The notes: generated by a model from the letters alone, not told the origin. A DNA stretch of 64,000 bases from Halomarinibacterium sedimenti (GCF_019312585.1 NZ_JAHWDP010000001.1:620001-684000); one strand, 5' to 3'; counted from the first letter of the stretch, positions 8,134-17,508 are shown. Program-made: numbers and translations.

Positions 8134-10758
8134 TTACTTCACAATAATTCTTGCAGTTTTATAGGAGTTACCGTAGATATCTCCCATCTTAATGATGTAT
8201 ATACCTGTAGGGGCATATGACATATCTAATTCATACTTAAATGTATCTCCATCTTTATCAATGTTATTGAAAGCAAGTGTTTGTCCTAACACATTGTATA
8301 CAGCAATAGCTGCTCTTTCATCATAATCAGTAATTAAAGAGATATTAAATTGATTGTTAGGTAATGATTCTACAATTAATTCTGAAGCATCAGTTGCAAA
8401 ATCACTAATTCCTAATGTACCATCAATATTTACAGTATAATCGTGAGTAGTACCATATTGCATAGAATCACAAGGATCATTTAAATCTCCCGCAAAACCA
8501 GTATCTCCAGCACGAATACGAAGTCTACGATCACCAGAAGAAAGTCCAGTAGGTAATGTGAATGGAATGTTTACATCAACTCCATCAGGGTTCACTAAAA
8601 CATCTGAAAATACTTGCTCACTTGCTTCAAACGTCCCGTTATTGTTGTAATCTATCCACATAGAGGCCAATTCGTCTGGAGAATCATATCCTGTTTGTAC
8701 AGTAAGAGTATAACTTCCCCCTTCATCTAAATTGGTACTCATAGCAGTAAAATCATCGTATCCAGTATTACAAGGAATAGGATTGTTTGTAATTGTTTCT
8801 AACACAAACTTGGTAATACCATCTCCAAAAGAACAGTCGCTTGGTGGCTCACAGTACAGCAATCCACTTGTAACAATTTTTGTAACCTCATCATTGGCGG
8901 TATTAGTATCCCCAGTTAGATTTGTTTTAGATACAATGGTATATGTTCCAGCAGCAGATAAATCTGCTTGGGTAGCGAAAGTAAACGACTCTGAAGCACC
9001 ACCAACAATAGTCCCACTATAGTTTTCAACTACAGCTGTACCCCCGTTAATAGTATATTGTACTTCTGGGTTCGTTATGTCGTTAGTCCCATAATTACGA
9101 ATGGTAATGGTGACGTCTTCATTTGCGGTTAATACCCCATCATTTGGAGCATCTATTGAAGTTACTCCAATATCATCAACGGCTGTATTTGGAGCCAATT
9201 GGAAAACACCAACTACTCCTTTTCTACCGCTATTCATGTATTCATTAATAAACCAGAAAGTGCTATCATCTGCAGGATCTATATCTATTTTACTATAATC
9301 CCCATAACGCAATCCAGGGATATTAGCATTCCCGTTTGCAATTAATTCTTCTGAAGCAGTCATAACTCCTAAGGCATCACCATCGAATCTTCCTGTATAA
9401 TAAGAACTTACTCTAACAGTTGTAGATGTGGTAGGACCAGACATAGATGTATATCCCATACCTATGTTACCTGCTCCATCCATAATCATACTAGCATGCC
9501 AAGCATGTCTTCCATCGGGAGCCGTATAGGTTCCTTCTTGGTATAAAGTCCAAGGCATATTATCTGCTGTTTGACGAAATTCGAACCAACGAACTCCAGC
9601 TAACTCTCCACCACCAGCGTCGGTATCAACAACAAAGTTAAACACCGCAGAGTTGTGAGATCCAAATTTTCTAAACTGTGCTTGATTCATAATAGTCGCT
9701 TGAAGTGCATCAATAGCAACTCCGCCACCTGGTTGTGTTAGGTTTGAAAAACTTCCTCCATCAAATACACCAATAAAAGGAGTTGTGGCAATTTGTGTAG
9801 CAGCTGAAACCGTTGAATTCGCTGGTACAGCCCAATCTACATCAATTGTCCAATACTTTACGTGATCGGTTGCAACTCCACCCCAAGCATCATCCTGCAT
9901 ATATATAATAGTCGCTCCACCTGCAGCCGGCATTGTGTCATCACTCACGTTCAGTGCCTGAGGACTATAAAAACCACTTGTTATAATCCCAGGAAGGTTA
10001 AAGGTTTGGAATCCTGCGCCAGCATTTCCTGCTAACATCTCAGCTCTTTCTAAAGCCCAAACTCTATTTGAACCACCTACGTTTGCAGTCATATAATATC
10101 CATCACTCCATACAGATAGTTTTTGGTAGTCATTTACCCCAGCATAGGTATAAACATACCAGCTAGAAGTAATTGGATCTGGACCATCTGATACAGCTAC
10201 TTGTACGTTACCGTTAAAGAAAAGGTAAGAGATTACCCATCTATTGGCTGCAGAGTCGTAAGACGCTGTTAAATCACAACAACCTCCCCCTGAGAAAATA
10301 TTAGTTACACCCAATTGCCCGGTTAACGGATTTCCAGATTTATCAAAAATCCTATATCCAGTATTAAAAACAACAAACACATGGTTAGGTCCTACTGCCA
10401 AAGAAGGGTCTGTAGGTTGTGAACCAGATGCATAAGCGTCAAAAACAATAGAAGGAGGCATAATGCGAACACTTTGTTCCATTTCATGTCTATTTCTCAC
10501 AAAATAATCATCTTGAGTTTGTTTATCCTTTCCAATAATCACTCTGTTCCCTAGAGATCTTTTATCACGAGCTTCTTCAGAAGATTTCTCAGCAGGAATC
10601 AAATAATCCCTTGACGCCATAGAAGGAACAATCTCCATTGAAGTCGCTGTCCCATACGTAAACACCCCTTGAGGTTCGTTTGGAACAATTTGTTGAGCAT
10701 ACATTGAAGTGCTAAGGACCACCACAAGCAGCGCTAAAAAATAATTTTTAAGTTTCAT
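8134..10758 (-). CDS. Secreted GEVED-domain protein with T9SS sorting domain
   Basis: This 874-residue protein has a signal peptide (residues 1-21, ending YAQ). It then has a roughly 500-residue region of unknown fold (TDPSLAVGPNHVFVVFN near residue 116; several aromatic blade-like segments that could form a propeller) and a CARDB-like Ig module (about 535-635; DIGVTSIDAPNDG). A GEVED domain follows (about 670-785; MWIDYNNNGTFEASEQ, RLRIRAGD), and then a type A T9SS sorting domain (about 800-874; VYNVLGQTL, PTGIYIIKM). GEVED domains are common in secreted Bacteroidota proteins but their role is not settled. No catalytic motif is evident. The gene stands alone between two terminators, with a near-consensus promoter at 10799-10828. 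Confidence 0.8.
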   Translation of the reverse strand: MKLKNYFLALLVVVLSTSMYAQQIVPNEPQGVFTYGTATSMEIVPSMASRDYLIPAEKSSEEARDKRSLGNRVIIGKDKQTQDDYFVRNRHEMEQSVRIMPPSIVFDAYASGSQPTDPSLAVGPNHVFVVFNTGYRIFDKSGNPLTGQLGVTNIFSGGGCCDLTASYDSAANRWVISYLFFNGNVQVAVSDGPDPITSSWYVYTYAGVNDYQKLSVWSDGYYMTANVGGSNRVWALERAEMLAGNAGAGFQTFNLPGIITSGFYSPQALNVSDDTMPAAGGATIIYMQDDAWGGVATDHVKYWTIDVDWAVPANSTVSAATQIATTPFIGVFDGGSFSNLTQPGGGVAIDALQATIMNQAQFRKFGSHNSAVFNFVVDTDAGGGELAGVRWFEFRQTADNMPWTLYQEGTYTAPDGRHAWHASMIMDGAGNIGMGYTSMSGPTTSTTVRVSSYYTGRFDGDALGVMTASEELIANGNANIPGLRYGDYSKIDIDPADDSTFWFINEYMNSGRKGVVGVFQLAPNTAVDDIGVTSIDAPNDGVLTANEDVTITIRNYGTNDITNPEVQYTINGGTAVVENYSGTIVGGASESFTFATQADLSAAGTYTIVSKTNLTGDTNTANDEVTKIVTSGLLYCEPPSDCSFGDGITKFVLETITNNPIPCNTGYDDFTAMSTNLDEGGSYTLTVQTGYDSPDELASMWIDYNNNGTFEASEQVFSDVLVNPDGVDVNIPFTLPTGLSSGDRRLRIRAGDTGFAGDLNDPCDSMQYGTTHDYTVNIDGTLGISDFATDASELIVESLPNNQFNISLITDYDERAAIAVYNVLGQTLAFNNIDKDGDTFKYELDMSYAPTGIYIIKMGDIYGNSYKTARIIVK

Positions 10759-10798
10759 TAGTGTAATTTTAGTTATGGGTTAATTTTTAATAAGACTT

Positions 10799-10828
10799 TA
10801 AAAATACTACGATTTCTTCAAAATACAA
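10799..10828 (-). promoter_or_regulatory. Candidate promoter of the GEVED-domain gene
   Basis: Read on the minus strand there is TTG, 19 bases, then TATTTTTA, one mismatch from the Flavobacterium -7 element TAnnTTTG. It lies about 40 bases before the start codon at 10758. Confidence 0.4.
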
Positions 10829-11001
10829 GCAAGATTTCTAATTTTTTGTTAAAAATAGCTCCTTGGTTATTAGGTGTTTAAGACGTGTTTTCTCCAGTAA
10901 TTTAATAGGGTTCTATTTCTTTTATGGGTTTGGCAATTATCAAAGTGTGGGTTAAATGGCACATTTATTGTATTTTAACAATCTACTAAAATATTAAACA
11001 G

Positions 11002-11358
11002 ATGAAGTCAACATTATTATTATTTGCAATTGTATTGTTTATGAGTTGTTCGACAACAAAAAACACTAAAGAAAGTATGGATAAAGCGCAAAACACGGCG
11101 ATGGAAACTAAAAAAATGATTGAAAACGGGTTTTTAGCAGGGACCATTTCAGTATCTACAGCAGAAGGAGATTGCCCTTTTACCATTAAAGTGAATGGCG
11201 ATGAAGGCTCCTATTTTCTAGATCCAATAAATCTGGATGAAACCTATAAAATAGATGGTGAAAAAATATGGTTTACTTATAACGGATTACGCATGATGAA
11301 TCGTTGTGATAAAGCAAGTCCAATTTCAATAAAAGAAATACAAAAAAGAGCGGAATAA
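11002..11358 (+). CDS. Small lipoprotein, hypothetical
   Basis: The 118-residue product has a lipoprotein signal peptide (lipobox FMSC, Cys16) followed by a short polar linker (STTKNTKESMDKAQ). A compact domain (about residues 45-118) contains two Cys residues (GDCPF and NRCDK) that could form a disulfide. I do not recognise the family, although small lipoproteins of this layout are frequent in Flavobacteriaceae. It lacks the acidic residues after the Cys that mark surface export, so it may face the periplasm. It stands alone, and its stop codon lies inside the loop of the terminator at 11345-11368. Confidence 0.7.
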   Translation: MKSTLLLFAIVLFMSCSTTKNTKESMDKAQNTAMETKKMIENGFLAGTISVSTAEGDCPFTIKVNGDEGSYFLDPINLDETYKIDGEKIWFTYNGLRMMNRCDKASPISIKEIQKRAE

Positions 11359-11368
11359 TCCGCTCTTT
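11345..11368. terminator. Bidirectional terminator overlapping the lipoprotein stop
   Basis: The stem AAAGAGCGGA / TCCGCTCTTT has a four-base loop that contains the TAA stop of the upstream lipoprotein gene. It separates this gene from the convergent glyS. The stem is almost the same as that at 8090-8114. Confidence 0.85.
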
Positions 11369-11372
11369 TAAT

Positions 11373-12905
11373 TTATGACAACCACTTTTTATAAGAGATA
11401 CTGTCATTCATTTTTTCTGAAAGTTCTTTTATTTTAACACGCTCCTGCAACATGGTATCTCTGTTACGGAGTGTTACAGTCCCATCTTCTTTTGTTTGAT
11501 GGTCCACAGTTATACAATAAGGTGTTCCTGCAGCGTCTTGTCTTCTATATCTTCTTCCTACAGCATCTTTTTCATCATAAATTACATTGTAATCCCACTG
11601 AAGGTCTTCAATAATTTTATGAGCAATCTCTGGTAATCCATCTTTTTTCAAAAGAGGTAAAACCGCAGCTTTTACCGGTGCCAAGATAAATGGTAATTTT
11701 AATACGGTCCTTTCACTTCCGTCTTCTAATGTTTCCTCTTGAAGGGAATGACTTAATACGGCTAAAAACATTCTGTCCAAACCAATAGATGTTTCTACCA
11801 CATAAGGCACGTAACTTTCATTTAATTCTGGATCGAAAAACTGAAGTTTTTTCCCTGAATATTCTTCGTGGGCTTTTAAGTCAAAATCGGTTCTAGAATG
11901 AATTCCTTCTAATTCTTTAAATCCAAATGGGAAATTAAATTCTATATCTGCAGCTGCATTGGCGTAGTGCGCTAATTTTTCGTGGTCGTGAAAACGGTAA
12001 TTTTCTTTCCCCATTCCTAGGGATAAATGCCAATTTAATCGTGTTTCTTTCCAGTATTCGTACCATTTCATTTCTTCACCTGGGCGAACAAAAAATTGCA
12101 TTTCCATTTGTTCAAACTCTCGCATACGGAAGATAAATTGTCTTGCTACAATTTCATTTCTGAAAGCCTTTCCTGTTTGAGCAATTCCAAACGGAATTTT
12201 CATTCTTCCTGTTTTCTGAACATTTAAAAAGTTAACGAAGATTCCTTGTGCCGTTTCTGGACGAAGGTATAAGTCGGTTGCACTGTCTGCAGACGCTCCT
12301 AACTTGGTGCCAAACATTAAGTTAAACTGTCTTACCTCTGTCCAATTCTTTGATCCTGTATCGGGGTCTGCTATTCCTAGTTCTTCAATTAGTGCTTTTA
12401 CATCGGCAAGATTTTCGGTCTCTAAAGATTTTGCCATCCTGTTCAAAATAGCTTGCTTCTCTTCACGATAACGAAGGACTCTGTCGTTAGTTGAAACAAA
12501 CTGAGCTTCATCAAAACTTTCACCAAATCGTTTTTTGGCTTTATCAATTTCCTTTTGTGCTTTTTGCTCTAGTTTTTCGGCAAAATCTTCAATGAGCACA
12601 TCGGCTCGATATCTTTTTTTGGAATCCTTATTATCAATAAGTGGGTCATTAAATGCATCTACGTGACCAGATGCTTTCCAAGTAGTTGGATGCATTAATA
12701 TTGCAGCGTCGATACCTACAATATTTTGGTGCATATATACCATGCTTCGCCACCAATATTCTCGTATATTCTTCTTTAATTCTACACCATTTTGAGCATA
12801 ATCATAAACTGCGCTTAATCCGTCGTATATTTCGCTTGATGCAAATATGTATCCATACTCTTTTGAGTGGGATACTACTTTCTTAAATAAATCTTCGTTT
12901 GCCAT
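11373..12905 (-). CDS. glyS: Glycine--tRNA ligase (homodimeric type)
   Basis: This cytoplasmic class II aminoacyl-tRNA synthetase charges tRNA-Gly. The 510-residue single chain is the alpha2 (GlyQS, eukaryote-like) form and not the alpha2-beta2 form of enterobacteria. Motif 2 (FRNEIVARQFIFRMREFEQ) and motif 3 (SIGLDRMFLAVL) are visible, and a C-terminal anticodon-binding domain follows (KAAVLPLLKKDG, VGRRYRRQDAAGTPY). The start at ATG 12905 gives the family-typical MANEDLFKKVVSHSKEYG. The gene is monocistronic between terminators at both ends. Confidence 0.95.
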   Translation of the reverse strand: MANEDLFKKVVSHSKEYGYIFASSEIYDGLSAVYDYAQNGVELKKNIREYWWRSMVYMHQNIVGIDAAILMHPTTWKASGHVDAFNDPLIDNKDSKKRYRADVLIEDFAEKLEQKAQKEIDKAKKRFGESFDEAQFVSTNDRVLRYREEKQAILNRMAKSLETENLADVKALIEELGIADPDTGSKNWTEVRQFNLMFGTKLGASADSATDLYLRPETAQGIFVNFLNVQKTGRMKIPFGIAQTGKAFRNEIVARQFIFRMREFEQMEMQFFVRPGEEMKWYEYWKETRLNWHLSLGMGKENYRFHDHEKLAHYANAAADIEFNFPFGFKELEGIHSRTDFDLKAHEEYSGKKLQFFDPELNESYVPYVVETSIGLDRMFLAVLSHSLQEETLEDGSERTVLKLPFILAPVKAAVLPLLKKDGLPEIAHKIIEDLQWDYNVIYDEKDAVGRRYRRQDAAGTPYCITVDHQTKEDGTVTLRNRDTMLQERVKIKELSEKMNDSISYKKWLS

Positions 12906-12920
12906 GGCGCAAAAATAAAA

Positions 12921-12948
12921 AAACCGCTACGATAACTCGTAGCGGTTT
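12921..12948 (-). terminator. Rho-independent terminator after the coiled-coil protein gene
   Basis: A perfect 12-base stem (AAACCGCTACGA / TCGTAGCGGTTT) with a TAAC loop lies just past the minus-strand stop at 12970 and before the start of glyS. It therefore separates two same-strand genes. Confidence 0.9.
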
Positions 12949-12969
12949 TCAATTTTTTAAAAAACTTAA

Positions 12970-13851
12970 TTATTTAAGCTCCATAGTTGTGGTTGCAACT
13001 TGTTGAGGACCGTCAAAAACATTGATGGTATAACGCCCTTCAATTAGTTCTTCTTCATTAGCATTTACCAATACACAAACATCAAGCTCTTCTTGTTCGT
13101 AGAAAACTTTAGTAGAAGTACTGTAGTTTAAAACACCACTTTCAAACTCAATTGTGGATTTATCTCCAAGCAAATTGTTTTTAGGGTTAATTACTTGAAC
13201 AAAAAGTAATCTGTCTCCTTTTTGAGCAATAATATTAGGAGTTAAAGTAAAACATGCTCTCACTTTATCTGCACGACTTGCTCTACGAGTATCTACAATT
13301 TTACCGCTGCTTCGAACAATAACCGCTTCTCCTCTTAAGTCAATTGCTTTTACTACCGAACCTTTTTTAATAGTTTCGGACATAGCAAGATTTTCCTGAC
13401 TTACAGAATCAACCACTTTTATTGTTTGATTAATCATTGTTTTAGCACTATCAATCTCTACGGCAAGCATCCTGTTAGATTGTATTAAGCTATCGGCTCT
13501 TGCGAAAAGCATTTTACGCTCATCCTTTAAACGACCAATTTCAATTTTGTAACGCTGAATTAATGCTACGTTAGCTTCGGCTGTTTTTACTGAGTCTAAT
13601 AAAACCTCGATACGCTCTCTTGCAGCAATAAGGTCTTTGTCTTTAAGTTCATTGTCTTTTATTAACTCATCATATTCTACGATAAGTTCTTCAAGATCAG
13701 TTTCAATTTCTGATTTTTGTTTTTCTAGTCCAGCTACTGTATTTTTACTATCGTTGTAAAGTGATACAGTGTAAACTCCTAGGCCAATTAAAAGCGCTGT
13801 TAAAACACCAATTAGTATTTTAAATTTTGTACTGTTGCTTTCGTTGTTCAT
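12970..13851 (-). CDS. Membrane-anchored coiled-coil protein, hypothetical
   Basis: The frame is open to 13959, but I choose ATG 13851 (293 residues, MNNESNSTKF). The extension would overlap comF on the other strand, and a -7 promoter element sits at 13879-13886. The protein has one transmembrane segment (about residues 12-30, ILIGVLTALLIGLGVYTVSLY) and a long coiled coil (about 35-150; E, K, D and L rich). A C-terminal beta-rich domain (about 165-293; RRASRADKVRACFTLTPN) follows. The topology suggests an inner-membrane anchor with most of the protein in the periplasm. This layout is common in Flavobacteriaceae but I know no function for it. Confidence 0.75.
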   Translation of the reverse strand: MNNESNSTKFKILIGVLTALLIGLGVYTVSLYNDSKNTVAGLEKQKSEIETDLEELIVEYDELIKDNELKDKDLIAARERIEVLLDSVKTAEANVALIQRYKIEIGRLKDERKMLFARADSLIQSNRMLAVEIDSAKTMINQTIKVVDSVSQENLAMSETIKKGSVVKAIDLRGEAVIVRSSGKIVDTRRASRADKVRACFTLTPNIIAQKGDRLLFVQVINPKNNLLGDKSTIEFESGVLNYSTSTKVFYEQEELDVCVLVNANEEELIEGRYTINVFDGPQQVATTTMELK

Positions 13852-13878
13852 AATTATATAGATGTTAGGTTTATGAAG

Positions 13879-13886
13879 CAAATGTA
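13879..13886 (-). promoter_or_regulatory. -7 element upstream of the coiled-coil protein gene
   Basis: The minus strand reads TACATTTG, a full match to TAnnTTTG, 27 bases before ATG 13851. No convincing TTG lies at the normal spacing. It supports 13851 over the longer start. Confidence 0.4.
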
Positions 13887-13937
13887 ATACAAGGGTTCTT
13901 TTGCATTTGTTTATAAAATGGTAAAAAAAATTAAAAT

Positions 13938-14600
13938 ATGTTAAATCTTTTATTTCCAAAGATTTGCAATAGTTGTAAAAATAAATTGCTCCAAGGTGAA
14001 GAAATTATATGCGCTTATTGCAGACACCAATTGCCTTTAGCTTGTTTTCACCGCACTAACAACGATACCATGAAAAACATTTTTTATGGTAGATTCCCCT
14101 TAGAAAATGCAACCGCTTTAGTCATGTTTCAGAAAAAAGGGAGTACCCAAGAGATTTTACACAACCTAAAGTATCGCGGACAAAAAGAAATTAGTGCCTT
14201 TTTTGGCAAGTGGTTAGGAGCAGAATTGTCCCAAAATGATTCATACAAGTCCATAGATTTGGTTATTCCAGTACCCCTTCATAGGAAAAGACTAAAAAAA
14301 AGAGGATATAATCAGGTTTCTGGCTTTGGAAAAGAAATAGCGTCCAGCCTCAATGTTCCTTTTCGAGAAGATATTTTATTAAAAGTAAGCCAAACAGATT
14401 CGCAAGTATTCAAAAAAAGAATCACTCGTTTTGCCAGTGAAGAAATATTTACACTTTCCAAACCGGAAGAAATTACCAATAAACATGTTCTACTGGTTGA
14501 TGATATTGTTACCACAGGAGCTACTATTGAAAACTGCGCACAACAATTACTTAAAAACACCCAAGCAAAACTTAGCATCGCTACCATGGCAATTGCCTAA
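13938..14600 (+). CDS. comF: ComF family phosphoribosyltransferase-like protein
   Basis: The 220-residue protein has an N-terminal zinc ribbon with two Cys pairs (CNSC and CAYC, residues about 10-28). A type I phosphoribosyltransferase domain follows, with the PRPP-binding loop VLLVDDIVTTGAT near residue 190. ComF homologues are needed for DNA uptake during natural transformation in several bacteria and are thought to act in the cytoplasm; the reaction is not established. The length is usual. The gene begins 86 bases from the divergent coiled-coil gene and is followed 24 bases on by the Ig-like lipoprotein gene, probably in one transcript. Confidence 0.88.
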   Translation: MLNLLFPKICNSCKNKLLQGEEIICAYCRHQLPLACFHRTNNDTMKNIFYGRFPLENATALVMFQKKGSTQEILHNLKYRGQKEISAFFGKWLGAELSQNDSYKSIDLVIPVPLHRKRLKKRGYNQVSGFGKEIASSLNVPFREDILLKVSQTDSQVFKKRITRFASEEIFTLSKPEEITNKHVLLVDDIVTTGATIENCAQQLLKNTQAKLSIATMAIA

Positions 14601-14624
14601 CAAAGTTTACTTATTTTTGTCTTC

Positions 14625-16238
14625 ATGAAAAGCACTTTTTGGAAATTTTTAATTGTATTTGTTTGCATTTTGTGCTTTTCACAATGTGCTAAAAAAGGAA
14701 CTCCAACTGGAGGACCAAAAGATACCATCCCACCTATTATTCTAAAAAGTAATCCTGAAAATTACAACACGCATTTTACAGGAGATGAAATACGAATTTA
14801 TTTTGATGAAAACATAAAACTGAAAGATCTTCAGCAAAACCTCATCATTTCTCCTCCTTTAAAATATCAACCTGTTATTACTCCTGCTACATCTTCCAAA
14901 GTGTTGAAAATTAAAATTTTAGACACCTTAAAGGAAAATACCACCTATGTTTTCAATTTTGGAACCAGTATCACCGATAATAACGAAGGAAACGAGTTTG
15001 AATATTATAAATATGTCCTTTCAACTGGAGATTATATCGATAGCCTCACTGTAAAAGGAATCATCCATGATGGATTATTACCTGCACCCGACAAAAAAAC
15101 AACTGTGATGCTTTATGAAGTTTCTGAAGCTTTTAAGGATTCTATTATTTTTTCAGAAAAGCCCACATACATTACCACTACTAAAGAAAAAGGATCTGAT
15201 TTTGAATTAACTAATTTAAAAGACGGCACTTATTTACTGGTTGCACTACAAGAAGAAACGAGCAATTATACCTTTCAACCTAAAAAAGATAAAATTGCAT
15301 TTCTAGAAAATTTTATTTCTGTCCCTGCCGACACGAGTTACAACCTAACCTTATTTAAAGAAGTTCCCGATTACAAAATGACACGACCCAGTCATATAAG
15401 TAAAAACAAGATAGACTTTGGTTTTGAAGGAAAAATCGATTCATTAACTATTACTCCTTTAAGTAGTTTGCCCGAAGATTTTACTTCCCAAATACTACGA
15501 GACAAACAAAAAGACACCTTGCACTATTGGTTTAAACCCGCTGTAAATATTGAAGAACAAGACACCTTAAGGTTCCTGGCTTCACGGAAGGGTCAATTGG
15601 ACACATTAGTTGTAAAAATGCGCGATTTGTTTGCAGACTCGCTTCAAATTGGAAAATTATCTGCCAATATTATTACACCAAAAGACAGTATTAAAATAGG
15701 CGCAAATACGCCTTTATTATCTGTAAATGTTGAAAAATTTGAAGTTATGGATAAGGATTCTGTGACTTATGAAGTTGCCGTCTTTTTAGACAAAATAAAA
15801 AATGAAGCTTCTTTAATTTTTCCAAAGAAAGAAGATAATTCCTACCGAATTACGGTTCTGCCTGAAGCCTTTCAAGATTTCTTTGAAAAAACCAACGATA
15901 CCTTAAAATTTGCGGTAAAAACGAATCCTCTATCGGACTATGGAACATTAAAATTCTTGCTTCAAAATATCAAGGAATTTCCAGTGCTTGTAGAATTGGT
16001 AGATGATAAGTTTAAACTTGTTGCTTCTGAATATTTAGTAGAAAATAAAGAAGTCTATTTTGATTACCTCACACCCAATAAATATTATTTAAGAATTATC
16101 TACGATTCTAATCAAAACAAGCAATGGGATACAGGTAACTTTCTCCTAAAGATACAGCCCGAAAAAATAGTGTACTATCCCAAACAAGTTGAAGTACGGA
16201 GTAATTGGGATGTTAACGAAATTTTTATTGTAGAGTAA
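14625..16238 (+). CDS. Lipoprotein with N-terminal bacterial Ig-like domain
   Basis: The 537-residue product has a lipobox (FSQC, Cys21) followed by AKKGTPTGGPKD, a start very typical of a conserved Bacteroidota lipoprotein family. Residues about 35-130 form a Big_5-type Ig-like domain (PPIILKSNPENYNT, IRIYFDENIKL, YVFNFGTSITDNNEGN). The remainder is beta-rich without a recognisable catalytic motif. It is probably an envelope structural or adhesion-related protein. It likely shares a transcript with comF. Its 3' end overlaps the end of the convergent omega-amidase gene by 14 bases. Confidence 0.8.
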   Translation: MKSTFWKFLIVFVCILCFSQCAKKGTPTGGPKDTIPPIILKSNPENYNTHFTGDEIRIYFDENIKLKDLQQNLIISPPLKYQPVITPATSSKVLKIKILDTLKENTTYVFNFGTSITDNNEGNEFEYYKYVLSTGDYIDSLTVKGIIHDGLLPAPDKKTTVMLYEVSEAFKDSIIFSEKPTYITTTKEKGSDFELTNLKDGTYLLVALQEETSNYTFQPKKDKIAFLENFISVPADTSYNLTLFKEVPDYKMTRPSHISKNKIDFGFEGKIDSLTITPLSSLPEDFTSQILRDKQKDTLHYWFKPAVNIEEQDTLRFLASRKGQLDTLVVKMRDLFADSLQIGKLSANIITPKDSIKIGANTPLLSVNVEKFEVMDKDSVTYEVAVFLDKIKNEASLIFPKKEDNSYRITVLPEAFQDFFEKTNDTLKFAVKTNPLSDYGTLKFLLQNIKEFPVLVELVDDKFKLVASEYLVENKEVYFDYLTPNKYYLRIIYDSNQNKQWDTGNFLLKIQPEKIVYYPKQVEVRSNWDVNEIFIVE

Positions 16239-17001
16239 AAGAGTCTCTATCCCTCAAGAATTGTAAATGCTCTCTATTTTGTTGAATATGCTCTTTTGAA
16301 AGTACAATAGTTTCCATAAATTCTTTTTCAAATGCTGGGATTGAAACTTGCTCCCCTAATATATCATACACAGCGCTGTGACCAATATATTCGTGACCGT
16401 TACCATCTAGACCCGTTCTATTAACGCCAACACAGTACGCCATATTTTCAATAGCTCTTGCTTTTAGCAAAGCATCCCAAGCTGCAATTCTCTTTTTAGG
16501 CCAATTAGCAACATACAGCAACACATCATAATCTTCTGTATTTCTTGCCCAGACAGGGAAGCGAAGATCATAGCAAACTAAAGGACAAATCCTCCAGTTT
16601 TTATAATCAATTATGAGCTTTGTATTTCCTGCCGTAAACACCTCATTTTCTCCCGCCAAAGTAAAGGTGTGTCTCTTATCGTAATATTGCAATATCTCAT
16701 TTTTATATACAAACAATAACCGATTAAAAAATTGATTATCCTCCTTAATAATAACACTCCCAGCAATGGCTGCATCCACTTTTATAGACTGTTTTATCAT
16801 CCATTGAAGCGTTGGTCCCTGCATAGCTTCGGCAAGAGTGGAAGCGTTCATCGTAAAGCCTGTGGTAAACATTTCTGGCAACACAATAAGATCTGTTTGT
16901 TCAGAAATGGTATCAATTTTTTCTGAAAACATCGCTCTATTAGCCTCGGGATTTTCCCAATGCAAATATGATTGTATTAGGGTTACTTTTAAATCGTTCA
17001 T
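16225..17001 (-). CDS. Omega-amidase of the nitrilase superfamily (YafV-like)
   Basis: Nitrilase-fold amidases of this group hydrolyse alpha-ketoglutaramate or alpha-ketosuccinamate as a repair step after glutamine transaminases. The catalytic triad is visible: E43 in LPEMF, K109 in YDKRHTF and C143 in CYDLRFP. The 258-residue length and the TGFTMN and NWPKKR segments match YafV-type omega-amidases. Start ATG 17001 forms an ATGA overlap with the stop of the upstream ankyrin gene, implying translational coupling. A methionine aminotransferase of the type that can generate such keto-acid amides lies about 3 kb away, separated by katG. Confidence 0.88.
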   Translation of the reverse strand: MNDLKVTLIQSYLHWENPEANRAMFSEKIDTISEQTDLIVLPEMFTTGFTMNASTLAEAMQGPTLQWMIKQSIKVDAAIAGSVIIKEDNQFFNRLLFVYKNEILQYYDKRHTFTLAGENEVFTAGNTKLIIDYKNWRICPLVCYDLRFPVWARNTEDYDVLLYVANWPKKRIAAWDALLKARAIENMAYCVGVNRTGLDGNGHEYIGHSAVYDILGEQVSIPAFEKEFMETIVLSKEHIQQNREHLQFLRDRDSFTLQ

Positions 17002-17462
17002 TGTAACAAATCTATGGCTTCTTTCATTCCCTGCATTATAGCATGGTCTAAAGCAGTTTTTCCACTATCATCTTTAATAGTTTTGTCGGCCCCATGTTCT
17101 ATAAGCAACTTAATGATGTTTATCTTTTTAAACATGGTTGCATAAATCAATGCGGTAGCACCGTTGTAATTCTTTACATTAACATTGGCTCCGTAATTAA
17201 TAAGTAACTTTGCAATGGCGTCATACCCCTTAAAACAAACACCCATTAATGCCGTATTTCCAGAAGCATCTTGCGTATCTATATCTTGAGGAATTTCTAA
17301 AATAGCTTTTGTAACTTGCTCATTCCCGTAATAGGTTGCTAATAATAAGGGCGTAGAGCCTCTTGCATCTTTCTGTTTTACATACTCAGGATTTTGAGAA
17401 AGCAAGTTTTTTACAGTCTCCAACTCTCCTTTTCGTATGGCATCAAATATGGATGTACTCAT
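16998..17462 (-). CDS. Ankyrin-repeat protein
   Basis: The 154-residue cytoplasmic protein consists almost entirely of four to five ankyrin repeats (GSTPLLLATYYGNE, GNTALMGVCFKGYD, GATALIYATMFKK, GKTALDHAIMQG), with no signal peptide. Small ankyrin proteins usually act as protein-binding scaffolds. In other bacteria some (AnkB types) accompany catalase, and katG is the next gene upstream here, but no such function is shown by the sequence. The terminator at 17477-17508 separates it from katG. It overlaps the omega-amidase start by four bases, so the two are expected to be made together. Confidence 0.85.
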   Translation of the reverse strand: MSTSIFDAIRKGELETVKNLLSQNPEYVKQKDARGSTPLLLATYYGNEQVTKAILEIPQDIDTQDASGNTALMGVCFKGYDAIAKLLINYGANVNVKNYNGATALIYATMFKKINIIKLLIEHGADKTIKDDSGKTALDHAIMQGMKEAIDLLQ

Positions 17463-17476
17463 AATCGTAGTTAAAA

Positions 17477-17508
17477 AAAGCGGAACAGTAAAGTTACCAT
17501 TCCGCTTT
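17477..17508 (-). terminator. Terminator after katG
   Basis: The outer stem AAAGCGGAA / TTCCGCTTT encloses a second short pairing (GTAA / TTAC). It lies just past the katG stop at 17533 in the minus direction, and before the ankyrin gene. Some readthrough is possible. Confidence 0.7.

Noticed and set aside
13852-13959. 36-residue N-terminal extension of the coiled-coil protein
   Set aside because: It overlaps comF on the opposite strand and covers a -7 element; ATG 13851 gives a normal cytoplasmic tail before the membrane helix.
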